Shown here in pieces: positions 42,291 through 50,142 of a stretch of 64,000 nt of DNA; position 1 is the first letter of the stretch; every line of letters starts with the position of its first letter. Both the position numbers and the translations under genes were made by a program. The DNA comes from Psychrobacillus sp048572895 (GTDB lineage: Bacteria; Bacillota; Bacilli; Bacillales_A; Planococcaceae): contig NZ_CP183878.1 of the NCBI RefSeq assembly GCF_048572895.1, positions 1,922,001 to 1,986,000 of the forward strand, read 5' to 3'. Below the pieces are notes generated by a model that searched no databases, was not told the DNA's origin, and saw only the letters and a list, made by a program, of their open reading frames with translations.

Positions 42291-42403
42291 GGATTGTTAA
42301 CTGTAATGCTCTATTTTAAAACCGTCTAGGCTGGGGTAAATGCTTCCCATACTATATTTCGTTTTTATTGATGAAATAAACCAATTCGTTTCAGATTGAT
42401 GTA

Positions 42404-42475
42404 TAACTGGCCAGCCTCTTTAGTTCAATAATATTAAGCTTTACTCTTTGTTGACGCAAAGCCCAGTAAGTTGAA
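42404..42475. repeat. attC-like cassette repeat, terminator-centre type
   Basis: ACTGGCCAGCCTCTTTAG arm, AGCTTTACT..GCAAAGC stem, right arm CCCAGTAAGTTGAA. Confidence 0.55.
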
Positions 42476-42513
42476 AGTTTCCATCCAAAATTTCAAAAAA
42501 TACATTGCTGCTT

Positions 42514-42594
42514 ATTCAACGCACCTGTTTCGATTGTTCAATAAGAAAATCTACCCTTACAGGCAGCCACTGTTCACCTAAAGCACTCTAATAC
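42514..42594. repeat. attC-like repeat, TACCC..GGCAGCC-centre type
   Basis: TTCAACGCACCTGTTTCG left arm, CTACCCTTACAGGCAGCC centre, right arm CACCTAAAGCACTCTAATAC. A second repeat lies just left (42404): two repeats without a gene between them. Confidence 0.6.
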
Positions 42595-42605
42595 TTATAA
42601 AAAGA

Positions 42606-43292
42606 TTAGATTGTTGAGATTTCATTCTTGAAATTTATATCGATATTTGAAAATAGCCGATGTTCTCTTAGTAACTCTAACAAATCCATTCTATCCCTAT
42701 CTAAGTGGAGTCCTCTTATCCCAACTCGTTCGGCTCCTTCAATATTTTCAATTTTATCATCAATAAATATACTTTCTTCTTTTTTAGCTTGTGTATGTTT
42801 AAGTGCGATATTATAAATGGCTTGTCCAGGTTTTTCTTCATTTACAATGGAAGAAAGAATAATAGAATCGAAATATTTACGAATTCCTAACCTATCAAAT
42901 ATCCAATCCATACTTGGCATAGCATTTGAAATAACAGCCAACCGATATTCTTTACTTAATTCCTCAAGAACAGCTATTACTTCTGGAAACAACTCGCAAT
43001 GACTTGCATAATGCGCTAAGAAAAGCAATTCATTTGTAATTTCTATTTCTCCAAGTTCCTCTGCAATAGCCCCATAATAACGCTTGAAATATTGTTCCTC
43101 TTCATTCCAATTTGTAATAAAAGGCAATTCATTTTGCTTTGCTTTCATAATAGCGAAATCAATCTTCTGCATTGGGTAACCTCTTGCCTTCAAGAGATGC
43201 CTGATTCTGTCATCTCCTTTTACAAAGGTTTCAAAAAGAACACCACCGGCATCAAAGAAAATTACTTTCACTTCATTAATTATTTGTTTCAT
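42606..43292 (-). CDS. HAD-superfamily hydrolase (subfamily IA)
   Basis: A 228-residue phosphatase-like protein: motif I VIFFDAGGVLF (nucleophile Asp; the usual second Asp is Gly, as in DAGG-type members), motif II VISNAMPS, motif III lysine EEKPGQAIY, motif IV FIDDKIENIEGA. GGAGG before the ATG. Substrate unknown. Confidence 0.85.
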   Translation of the reverse strand: MKQIINEVKVIFFDAGGVLFETFVKGDDRIRHLLKARGYPMQKIDFAIMKAKQNELPFITNWNEEEQYFKRYYGAIAEELGEIEITNELLFLAHYASHCELFPEVIAVLEELSKEYRLAVISNAMPSMDWIFDRLGIRKYFDSIILSSIVNEEKPGQAIYNIALKHTQAKKEESIFIDDKIENIEGAERVGIRGLHLDRDRMDLLELLREHRLFSNIDINFKNEISTI

Positions 43293-43308
43293 TTTAAACC
43301 TCCTTCGT

Positions 43309-43335
43309 AATGGTAAAGCGCCCGCTACTTTAAGT
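43309..43335. repeat. Right-arm form of attC-like repeat
   Basis: TGGTAAAGCGCCCGCTACTT then TAAG; the TAG stop of the 43325 gene lies inside it. Confidence 0.45.
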
Positions 43336-43678
43336 ACATTAACCTGTTCTGTAAGTTTATCAAAGACAGCGACCCCTCATCTATATCGAACAAAGTTTCC
43401 TCTTCTATATTTAGTTTACTGAGTAAATCATACAGATATTCTGGAGTAGTATTTCCAAACCTGATGTCCTCGGTTACTTCCCAATCTTTTATATGAACAT
43501 AAATAAAATCATCTGGCTTGAACACTTCTTCATACAATGTAGTTACTCTTGTAATTACTTGATTTATTCTTTCTTTAGTTCCGTTTTCATGTGGCTCATC
43601 TAGTTCAAACCTTATACGCAATTCACCTGTTAGGTTAGGAAAATTGCTATCAATGTACTTCAATATTTTTTCCTTCAT
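43325..43678 (-). CDS. DUF3885-like protein
   Basis: A 117-residue protein (LRIRFELDEPHENGTKERINQVITRV..TTLYEEVFKPDDFIYVHIKDW) that resembles the N-terminal part of DUF3885 proteins, which are usually longer. The C-terminus (LMYLK) ends at a TAG within the repeat core, so it may have been trimmed by the repeat. GGGAG precedes the ATG. Confidence 0.55.
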   Translation of the reverse strand: MKEKILKYIDSNFPNLTGELRIRFELDEPHENGTKERINQVITRVTTLYEEVFKPDDFIYVHIKDWEVTEDIRFGNTTPEYLYDLLSKLNIEEETLFDIDEGSLSLINLQNRLMYLK

Positions 43679-43728
43679 TGGGATAGCTCCCTTTTATAAC
43701 TTTTGAATAATCTCCAGTTAGTTTACTC

Positions 43729-43752
43729 CTTGACTAAACGACCCGTAAGCGG
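43729..43752. repeat. Right-arm form of attC-like repeat
   Basis: CTTGACTAAACGACCCGTAAGC. Confidence 0.45.
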
Positions 43753-43772
43753 AAAAAATAAAAATAGCCTGT

Positions 43773-44369
43773 TTAATTAATAAATCGTATCTGTTTTATT
43801 TGTGTTTTAATTCTGTCCAATCTTTTCTTGAATTTGTTTCTGTTGTCATCCTGTAAATGAATGTCTAACATGTAAGCAATTCTTTCCACTACACCTTCAA
43901 TCGTCAATTTATCAGTTTCTATTCGATGTTTAAAAATATCATTTGATAACCCTTGAATACATCTATCTATTTGGTTTTCCCCCCATGAATTTTTTCTCTC
44001 ACCTCTACTTCGTAATCTCTTTTGTAATGTTTCCTTAGAAGCCCAAAGTACAAAATGATTGACTACCACTCCATCATCTCTTAGTTTCCCTACAATTTCT
44101 TCAAAATACTGTGGATTTACTAACGTCATTGGAACAATGATAATCCCGTCATATTCACTGTATATGTATTTTAAAGTCGTATAATTTAGCTCTCGCCATA
44201 TACTATAATCCTGGAAATCTCCTTTGCGTATTTCTTTAGGGATATTCCTATTAATAAAAAAACCTATATTTTCCGGATCATAGACAAGGGAATTAGGAAT
44301 TCTTCTATTTAATTCGTATGAAGTCTGAGTTTTTCCTGAACCAAATGCTCCATTTATCCATATAATCAT
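43773..44369 (-). CDS. tmrB: TmrB-like tunicamycin-resistance ATPase
   Basis: A 198-residue protein closely resembling B. subtilis TmrB: MIIWINGAFGSGKTQTSYEL (Walker A GAFGSGKT at 7-14), SLVYDPENIGFFI, VPMTLVNPQYFEEI, LWASKETLQKRLRSRGERK and IDRCIQGLSNDIF. TmrB is a membrane-associated ATP-binding protein that gives tunicamycin resistance. AAAGGGTG lies before the ATG at 44367-44369; a GTG three codons upstream is possible. Confidence 0.85.
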   Translation of the reverse strand: MIIWINGAFGSGKTQTSYELNRRIPNSLVYDPENIGFFINRNIPKEIRKGDFQDYSIWRELNYTTLKYIYSEYDGIIIVPMTLVNPQYFEEIVGKLRDDGVVVNHFVLWASKETLQKRLRSRGERKNSWGENQIDRCIQGLSNDIFKHRIETDKLTIEGVVERIAYMLDIHLQDDNRNKFKKRLDRIKTQIKQIRFIN

Positions 44370-44424
44370 TAAAATCACCCTTTTTCTCTACTGAATAAGC
44401 TCTACTTATAAATCATAATTTCCT

Positions 44425-44456
44425 TCATCAACTAAACCGTGTCGTTAGTTCAAAAG
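44425..44456. repeat. Left arm of attC-like repeat
   Basis: CATCAACTAAACCGTGTCG then TTAGTTCAAAAG; centre and right arm lost. Confidence 0.5.
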
Positions 44457-44536
44457 TGACTCTGTTTAATACTTAAACTCCCCCATATTTAAATACCTTT
44501 TAGTTGTTACTTCTCCATGAATGTTCGAAGTTCCTT

Positions 44537-44634
44537 CTTCCACTAAATTGTTACATTCGTTCCATAGAAAAAGCTACCCTTATAGGTTATAGACAGCCAC
44601 TTGTGTAGCTAATACCACCCGTTCGTAGATGAAG
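44537..44634. repeat. attC-like repeat, TACCC..CAGCC-centre type
   Basis: TTCCACTAAATTGTTAC left arm, GCTACCCTTATAGG..CAGCC centre, right arm ACCACCCGTTCGTAGATG. Confidence 0.55.
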
Positions 44635-44691
44635 GGATGCTAATATTGTTTAGCCAATAAATTGACTAATTTACAACTTCCCCTTTGGCAT

Positions 44692-44859
44692 TCAATATTT
44701 GAATATTTTAATTTCATAAGTGTCCAGATGAAATAATGAATTTAGTTCATTAGAATGTAAGATTTTATTTATTGTCTCACCAATCACCATTACTAACTTA
44801 TTTGCATCTTCTTAGCCACAACTAACTTCCAGCCCCTCCTTTATCACTGACTTAGTCAT
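44692..44859 (-). pseudogene. Small gene with in-frame TAA
   Basis: ATG at 44857-44859 after AAGGA begins MTKSVIKEGLEVSCG, then TAA at 44812-44814, and the same frame goes on (EDANKLVMVIGETINKILHSNELNSLF..) to TGA at 44692. A 54-residue product broken by a nonsense codon. Family unknown. Confidence 0.5.
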
Positions 44860-44908
44860 ATTCCTTCTTAAGTTCTTAAACATTTAATGATTATTTCTTT
44901 TCAGAGAA

Positions 44909-44930
44909 CTTTAACTAAATCTCCCGTTAG
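44909..44930. repeat. Right arm of attC-like repeat abutting IS110 left end
   Basis: CTTTAACTAAATCTCCCGTTAG, followed directly by CCATCCATATAGC. Confidence 0.6.
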
Positions 44931-45013
44931 CCATCCATATAGCAATAAACCAGCACTACACCACAGAGGTTGTAAATTTCCACAGAACGGGTATAGGATA
45001 CTATGGTTGGGAG
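44931..45013 (+). mobile_element. Truncated IS110 left end
   Basis: CCATCCATATAGC..CACCACAGAGG..GGTATAGGATACTATGGTTG matches 1054-1140 of the larger element; the guide block and everything downstream are gone. Confidence 0.55.
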
Positions 45014-45205
45014 AGGAAGAGGTATCAAATATCTTTAAAGACTCCTAGAATCAATCGAATATCTTGAACAGTTTGGAGAATGTCTTTCGGCAGCTCTGTA
45101 GGGTCTAAAATAAGGAGTTGGAATATTACTGGAGAGGATACAGCATCATTTCCTCATTTAGCTTAAGAAAATAATAGAATTAACATAAGTGGAGGTGTGG
45201 GATTG

Positions 45206-45913
45206 ATGACATATGTGGAAATTGGATTGAAGTTATTTTTTGGGTTAATCGCTTTATTAGTTGTTACCCGTTTGTTGGGCAAAAAAGAAATGTCGCAGCT
45301 CACGCCCTTTGATTTTATTTATTCCATTGTACTTGGTGGCATATTGGAAGAAAGCATCTATGATGATAAAGTTTCAGCGCTTCAGGTTTGGTTCGCGGTT
45401 GCGGTATGGGGAGTAATGTTGTTTATCATCGAAAAGCTATCGAAGCGCTACGATAAATTAAGAGTTCTTTTGAAAGGGGAAACTTCGATTTTAATCAGAA
45501 ATGGTGAATTAAACGTAAAAGAACTGGAAGCCAACCACTTGGAAATGGAGCAATTACGAATTATGCTGAGGCAACAAGGGGTCTTCTCTCTTCGGGAAGT
45601 TTGTGATTTGTACTTGGAACCTGGGGGTACGGTCAGCTTAAAGAAATATGCTAAATTCGATGCTGTCACACCAGCCATGCTGAATTTAGAACCGGAAGAT
45701 GGATCGCTCAATTTCCTGTTTGTTGATGAAGGGGAAATCAATGAAGAAGTCTTAAAATACACGGGAAAGTCAAAGGAATGGCTGTATGATGAACTACATA
45801 AGGAAGGCTATACTAACGTTCAAAATATTTTGTATGCGGAATGGTCGGAAACCGACGGATTTTTCGTCAAAATCTATGCGGATAACAAGGACGGTATACG
45901 AAAAGGGAATTAA
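45206..45913 (+). CDS. DUF421 (YetF/YrbG-type) membrane protein
   Basis: A 235-residue protein with three N-terminal TM helices (VEIGLKLFFGLIALLVVTRLLGKKEM.., DFIYSIVLGGILEESIY.., VWFAVAVWGVMLFII) and a cytosolic domain with RQQGVFSLREVCDLYLEPGGTVS, typical of DUF421. ATG 45206 lies ten bases after GGAGG. GTG at 45197 is too close to the ribosome site. Plus strand. Confidence 0.85.
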   Translation: MTYVEIGLKLFFGLIALLVVTRLLGKKEMSQLTPFDFIYSIVLGGILEESIYDDKVSALQVWFAVAVWGVMLFIIEKLSKRYDKLRVLLKGETSILIRNGELNVKELEANHLEMEQLRIMLRQQGVFSLREVCDLYLEPGGTVSLKKYAKFDAVTPAMLNLEPEDGSLNFLFVDEGEINEEVLKYTGKSKEWLYDELHKEGYTNVQNILYAEWSETDGFFVKIYADNKDGIRKGN

Positions 45914-45963
45914 TAAGGATTGGGAGTGTATTAAAGAAGCCAATAGAGAGAAAATCTTAATTG

Positions 45964-46068
45964 GAGCCAGTTAATGGAGTGTTCTTTCAAGCGATTCCTA
46001 AGGATGCCATGAATGAAGGAAATAAGGCGAAGCAGATGAATAAAACATTATATTTACTTAGACATTGA
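45964..46068 (+). pseudogene. Gene relic ending in a histidine-phosphatase-like start
   Basis: A plus-strand frame (NGVFFQAIPKDAMNEGNKAKQ) runs into MNKTLYLLRH and TGA. The last residues look like the first ten of a histidine phosphatase (LxLRHG), cut before the catalytic glycine. Weakly supported. Confidence 0.3.
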
Positions 46069-46156
46069 TGAAAAAAATATTGAGAAAAAGCGCATGTTAA
46101 TGATCATAGTATCGCCAGCTTCAAGCTTAATTCTGATTGTTAATTAAACCATTTAA

Positions 46157-46185
46157 TAGATCCTTTTTAGGGTCTTTTTTATTAT
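46157..46185 (+). terminator. Intrinsic terminator
   Basis: AGATCC..GGGTCT stem followed by TTTTTATT; a larger hairpin GATCCTTTTTA..TAAAAAGGATC overlaps it. Confidence 0.6.
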
Positions 46186-46210
46186 TAAAAAGGATCCTGC
46201 GTTTATTTCT

Positions 46211-46300
46211 CGATTAACTAAACTGTAGCGTTAGTTGAACCAAGAAATGAGAGTAGTATTATTAGCTCATATTTCCTAAAGCACCCGTTTGTTGATGAAG
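46211..46300. repeat. attC-like repeat, divergent centre
   Basis: CGATTAACTAAACTGTAGCG left arm, GAGTAGTATTATTAGCTCAT centre similar to 7356, right arm CTAAAGCACCCGTTTGTTG. Confidence 0.6.
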
Positions 46301-46337
46301 AGAGACCTTAAGTTTTTAATTGTTGGTCACTTTCTTT

Positions 46338-46772
46338 TCATTTTACTTCAACATCAAAAACAAAAGTCTCTTTTCCTTTATCCCATATTACTTTAAGTTC
46401 ATAAATATAGTACCCTTCTTTAAATGGAATTGTTATTTCATAATCTTTCATTTCAACATTTTCAATTGTACCATCTTCATTAAGTTTAGTTATTGTTATG
46501 GAAGAAGGATTCTTTCCAATTTCAAAATTTAATATCTCGCTTTTTTCTACTTCTAAAGTTTTAAAATTATCGGCTAATTCATATGTATCACTAGAACTAA
46601 TATCTTTTATTTCAATATTATCTTCTTTCCATTCAAAATCATTAGGCATCATCGTATATTTTTCACCATTCACTATAACTTTGCCTTCTGGTTGACTAAA
46701 AGTACTGGTTGGTAATCCATTGCATCCAGTCAAAATAATAGCCATTACCGTTAATAAAATTATTTTTTTCAT
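46338..46772 (-). CDS. Putative lipoprotein
   Basis: A 144-residue lipoprotein with lipobox IILTGC at about 12-17 and a beta-sandwich-like domain (YELADNFKTLEVEKSEILNFEIGKN..YYIYELKVIWDKGKETFVFDV). AAGGAG precedes the ATG. No family recognised. Confidence 0.7.
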   Translation of the reverse strand: MKKIILLTVMAIILTGCNGLPTSTFSQPEGKVIVNGEKYTMMPNDFEWKEDNIEIKDISSSDTYELADNFKTLEVEKSEILNFEIGKNPSSITITKLNEDGTIENVEMKDYEITIPFKEGYYIYELKVIWDKGKETFVFDVEVK

Positions 46773-46812
46773 CGTAATAATCTCCTTCTTTGAGAAATTA
46801 CAAGAACTCTTT

Positions 46813-46876
46813 ATTGAACTAAATTGTTGCTTTTAAAAAAGGCTTGACTCCTTCTTGAAGTAAAGCACAAGTTAAT
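46813..46876. repeat. attC-like cassette repeat, terminator-centre type
   Basis: TTGAACTAAATTGTTGC left arm, GGCTTGACT/AGTAAAGC stem, right arm CACAAGTTAATAC. Confidence 0.65.
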
Positions 46877-46991
46877 ACAAAAAGAATACGAATTCATTTT
46901 TCCAAATGCTTAATTACATTGTCGAAACTTCACAAGTGTCAGATGTTCCCACTCTTTATAAAGTTGCTCTTTCGTAAGTATTTTCCATGGG

Positions 46992-47207
46992 TTAAACATC
47001 GTTTATATTCCAGTACTCATAACTATTTACATAACTTAATTGTCCATACGTGCTGTGATCATAAAACTCTTCTATTGGCATTAGTAACACATCTGAAAAG
47101 TCAATTTCATTATTAAGATGTTCTTTCGATAGGAAGAATAAATCTTTTTCTGGTACATAACTATCCATCCATGAAAGTAAGACTTTTTTTGTAGGTTTTA
47201 TTTTCAT
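46992..47207 (-). CDS. Small hypothetical protein
   Basis: A 71-residue acidic protein (TKKVLLSWMDSYVPEKDLFFLSKEHL..YVNSYEYWNINDV). ATG at 47205-47207 follows GGAGGAAT. A second frame (MFNPWKILTKEQLYKEW.., to about 46913) overlaps its last codons and could be a coupled 29-residue product or the result of a shift. Family unknown. Confidence 0.55.
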   Translation of the reverse strand: MKIKPTKKVLLSWMDSYVPEKDLFFLSKEHLNNEIDFSDVLLMPIEEFYDHSTYGQLSYVNSYEYWNINDV

Positions 47208-47406
47208 TATATATTCCTCCAACTTAAATTTAACTGCATACCTCTAAAAACATTGAAATAACAATGGTTAAGAAAATAATCATGTTTGCTATCTTTGCAT
47301 TAATTCAATATCTGTTAACCTTTTTCCGGAATACGATTTAGTACTGGAAATAGTTGGCAGTGCAGAAAAGTTCAGTGCCTTCATCCTGTGGGAATTCATT
47401 TATAAA

Positions 47407-49379
47407 TCATAAAAGCCTAAAATCTTTCATACTTTCTCCAAGAATATAGTGGGAAAACCACGTCAAATTCTGCTTCATAATAGCTACATTAATTCCTGGC
47501 TGGTCAGAAGTATATGCCATTCCTTTAAATATAATTAGTTCTGTATCAACTTCCATATCCCTTAATCCTTGATATAGCTCATATGCATTTGAAGTTGGAA
47601 CTCTTGCATCCTTTTCACCATGTTGGATTAAGGTCGGAGTACAAGCAGATTTAATATATGTCATTGGTGAAGTTTTGTTATAGATCTCTGGATCATTCCA
47701 TGGATTACTTCCTAAATACATCCTAATAAAGTGAGGTATATCTGTATTTACATAATGGGTACTCCAATTAGTAATTCCACCTCCAACTGAAATAGCTTTA
47801 AATCTACTACTAAATGTAGAACAAAAAGCTGATATATATCCCCCATTGCTCCATCCCATAACCCCTACTCTATCTTTATCTGCAATCCCTTTGTCAACTA
47901 GTTTATCCACTCCAGTTATAACATCATCGTAGTCAGCAATTCCCAGTTTTCTATAGTTTGCTTTTAAGAATTCATTACCATAACCAGAACTTCCCCTGTA
48001 ATTTGGTTCTAAAACTATAAAGCCTTTTTCGATAAACTGTTCAATAGGATATTTCTCATTAAAACAGTCTGAAAATATTGGAAAGGATGCCCAAGCCGGC
48101 CCACCATGGATCACCACTAATAAGGGATACTTTTTATTTGCGTCAAAATCTACTGGGGTTGATAAAACTCCCTCTATTTCAAAACCATCACTACTTTTCC
48201 ATGAGATTATTTGCCTATTACTTTTAAGCTTCCTTTGAAAAAGCTGTTTTCATTCGTTACTTTTTTATCGTCTAAATAGATTTCAAAGGTTTCATTTATT
48301 ATAGCCTTATTATAGAATACATAATTTCCATCCCTTGTTATAGAAGCATCCAATATAAAGCAATCTTCTTTTTCGCTTAACATTTCCACGGTGCCATTCT
48401 CAGATAACAAGCCAATAAGATAATTAGTTTTATTCTGCCATGTGATTAAAATTCCTTTAGTTGTCCACCGTAACGGAATAACTGTACTATCAAAATCTGT
48501 TAAAGGTTGAATTTTCTCTCCATTATTAATATCATATATCTCTATTGTACTGTCTGGAATATGGTTCCTATAGTAATCCTTCTCCCTGATGCTTGCTGAG
48601 TAACATATTTTACTTCCTTCAGGAGAAAAGCAAACGCTCCCTCCCAACAACTTATCTATATTCATCTTTTGTAGTTCTCCAGCTCTAATATCTAGTATGT
48701 ATAAATCTCCATTAATGTAATCTCCCATATTTGGGCTTGGTGTAGCCATAATTACAACCTTTTCCCCATCATTTGAAATATCAAATTCATGGATGTGAAA
48801 ATCCTTACCATCAGTTAGTTGAGAAACTATGCTATTTTCGTATTCATATTTCTCATTTTGTATCACTTTTTTTATTTCAATGTAATATAAACAATTATTC
48901 TGGTATTCCTTACCTAGATGATGGAAATCTCCATATAGTTCCCTACGTTTCTTTATCGCCACAGGTTCTCTTGACTGTGCAACATAATAAAAACCCTTGC
49001 CAGTAGGCTCCCATTTAAATTTACTCACACCTTCTTTCTCATCAGTAATTTTAACACCACTATAACCATCCATTGACTTAATAAAGATCTGATTTTTCTT
49101 ATTATCCCCGTCCCCAACTGGGCTAAGGTATGCGATATCGCTAGAATCTGGAGACCATAATGGGTATGTACTTTCTATATCTCTAGTTGTTAATGGGTAA
49201 CACTGCCCCTTATCATTTTCATATATCCATACATGATTCCTATATTCATTGTCTTTCCAGTTAGCTGTCTTCTTGACAAATGCTACATTTTTGCCATCAT
49301 CACTTATGTTTATACCTGACAAGACTGGTAATGAAATAATCTCTTCTATACTTAGATATGTTTTTTCATTCATTTTCAT
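47407..49379 (-). pseudogene. S9 prolyl oligopeptidase-type peptidase, frameshifted and His-less
   Basis: The first frame (ATG 49377-49379 after GGGGGT) encodes the N-terminal propeller and ends at 48207. After a one-base shift near 48222 the second frame (SNRQIISWKSSDGFEIEGVLSTPVDF..) encodes the catalytic domain: VVIHGGPAW, VGVMGWSNGGYIS with the serine, and EKDARVP with the acid. The expected histidine region reads FKGMAYTSDQPG, with Tyr where relatives have His. Two independent defects point to real decay. About 657 residues in all. Confidence 0.85.
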
Positions 49380-49452
49380 TAATACCCCCATCGTAACTAT
49401 AATCAAATAGGCATAATCCAAAAATTAATTTATCATTTCTTGTTGCAAACAT

Positions 49453-49530
49453 TAAACAAAACTGTGGTTTTGTTTAAATAGAAAAAAGCTTTACTCCTTT
49501 CTGAAGTAAAGCACTCTATAGTTGAACAAG
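49453..49530. repeat. attC-like cassette repeat, terminator-centre type
   Basis: TTAAACAAAACTGTGGTTTTG arm, AGCTTTACT/AGTAAAGC stem, right arm CACTCTATAGTTGAAC. Confidence 0.65.
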
Positions 49531-49540
49531 ATAAAGTGTG

Positions 49541-49750
49541 CTATTCATTATTTGGCCTAATCATAGGTTTTCCATCCTTGTCCAATAACGGCGTAATACC
49601 CCCTGCATATCCACTCCAGCTAAACAAATAATGAACTCCTGTTTCCTTATCTACTATTATTCTGTTTCCATTAGCCACCCCGTTTTCTGTAAGGATTTCT
49701 TCAAATCTCTTCTTTGAGCCATTATTCTTCTCCGAGTCTTTATTAAACAT
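49541..49750 (-). CDS. DUF6440-like small protein
   Basis: A 69-residue protein; RIIVDKETGVHYLFSWSGYAGGITPLLDKDGKPMI matches the DUF6440 pattern. ATGGGGGC lies before the ATG. Function unknown; often found near mobile DNA. Confidence 0.7.
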   Translation of the reverse strand: MFNKDSEKNNGSKKRFEEILTENGVANGNRIIVDKETGVHYLFSWSGYAGGITPLLDKDGKPMIRPNNE

Positions 49751-49876
49751 TCTTTTGCCCCCATATTCATTTAAAATGTAATGCCTAAATTCTTTCTACT
49801 AAGAGTTCGTTACCTATTAAGAATTAGTATATATAATACTTATTCAACGACTTTGGTCGAAAATCCTTTAATTGTT

Positions 49877-49920
49877 ATTGAACTAGACCGCTATGTTAGT
49901 TTATGTGTAACATTTCACAA
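49877..49920. repeat. Left arm of attC-like repeat, TTTCACAA type
   Basis: TTATTGAACTAGACCGCTATG then TTAGTTTATGTGTAACATTTCACAA. Confidence 0.5.
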
Positions 49921-50028
49921 ATCTAGCTGATGTTGAAATGCAACCTAAAAACAAGATTAAAACCTATAACTACAATGATAAGTATTAAACTATAGGTGTG
50001 GTATTGGGGAAGGTAGTAAGTTTTTTAC

Positions 50029-50057
50029 TTGACAGAAGTCTTCAAAAGATGTAGTGT
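50029..50057 (+). promoter_or_regulatory. Candidate sigma-A promoter for the LtaS-type gene
   Basis: Consensus -35 TTGACA at 50029-50034 and, 17 bases on, TAGTGT as a weak -10; TATATT a few bases further is an alternative. Confidence 0.35.
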
Positions 50058-50142
50058 ATATTAGCTTCGTAATATTATATTAAAATTGTTTTTACCAAAT
50101 TATTCTTATACTTGAATAATAGATTTATAGGAAGGTGATTAG

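Larger units (their letters stand above)
49751..50142. other. Intergenic with half repeat and ltaS promoter region
   Basis: Contains a half repeat at 49877 and the candidate promoter at 50029. No gene seen. Confidence 0.35.

Noticed and set aside
45964..46068. Complete histidine phosphatase gene after DUF421
   Set aside because: The frame stops right after LYLLRH, before the catalytic motif is complete; only a relic.
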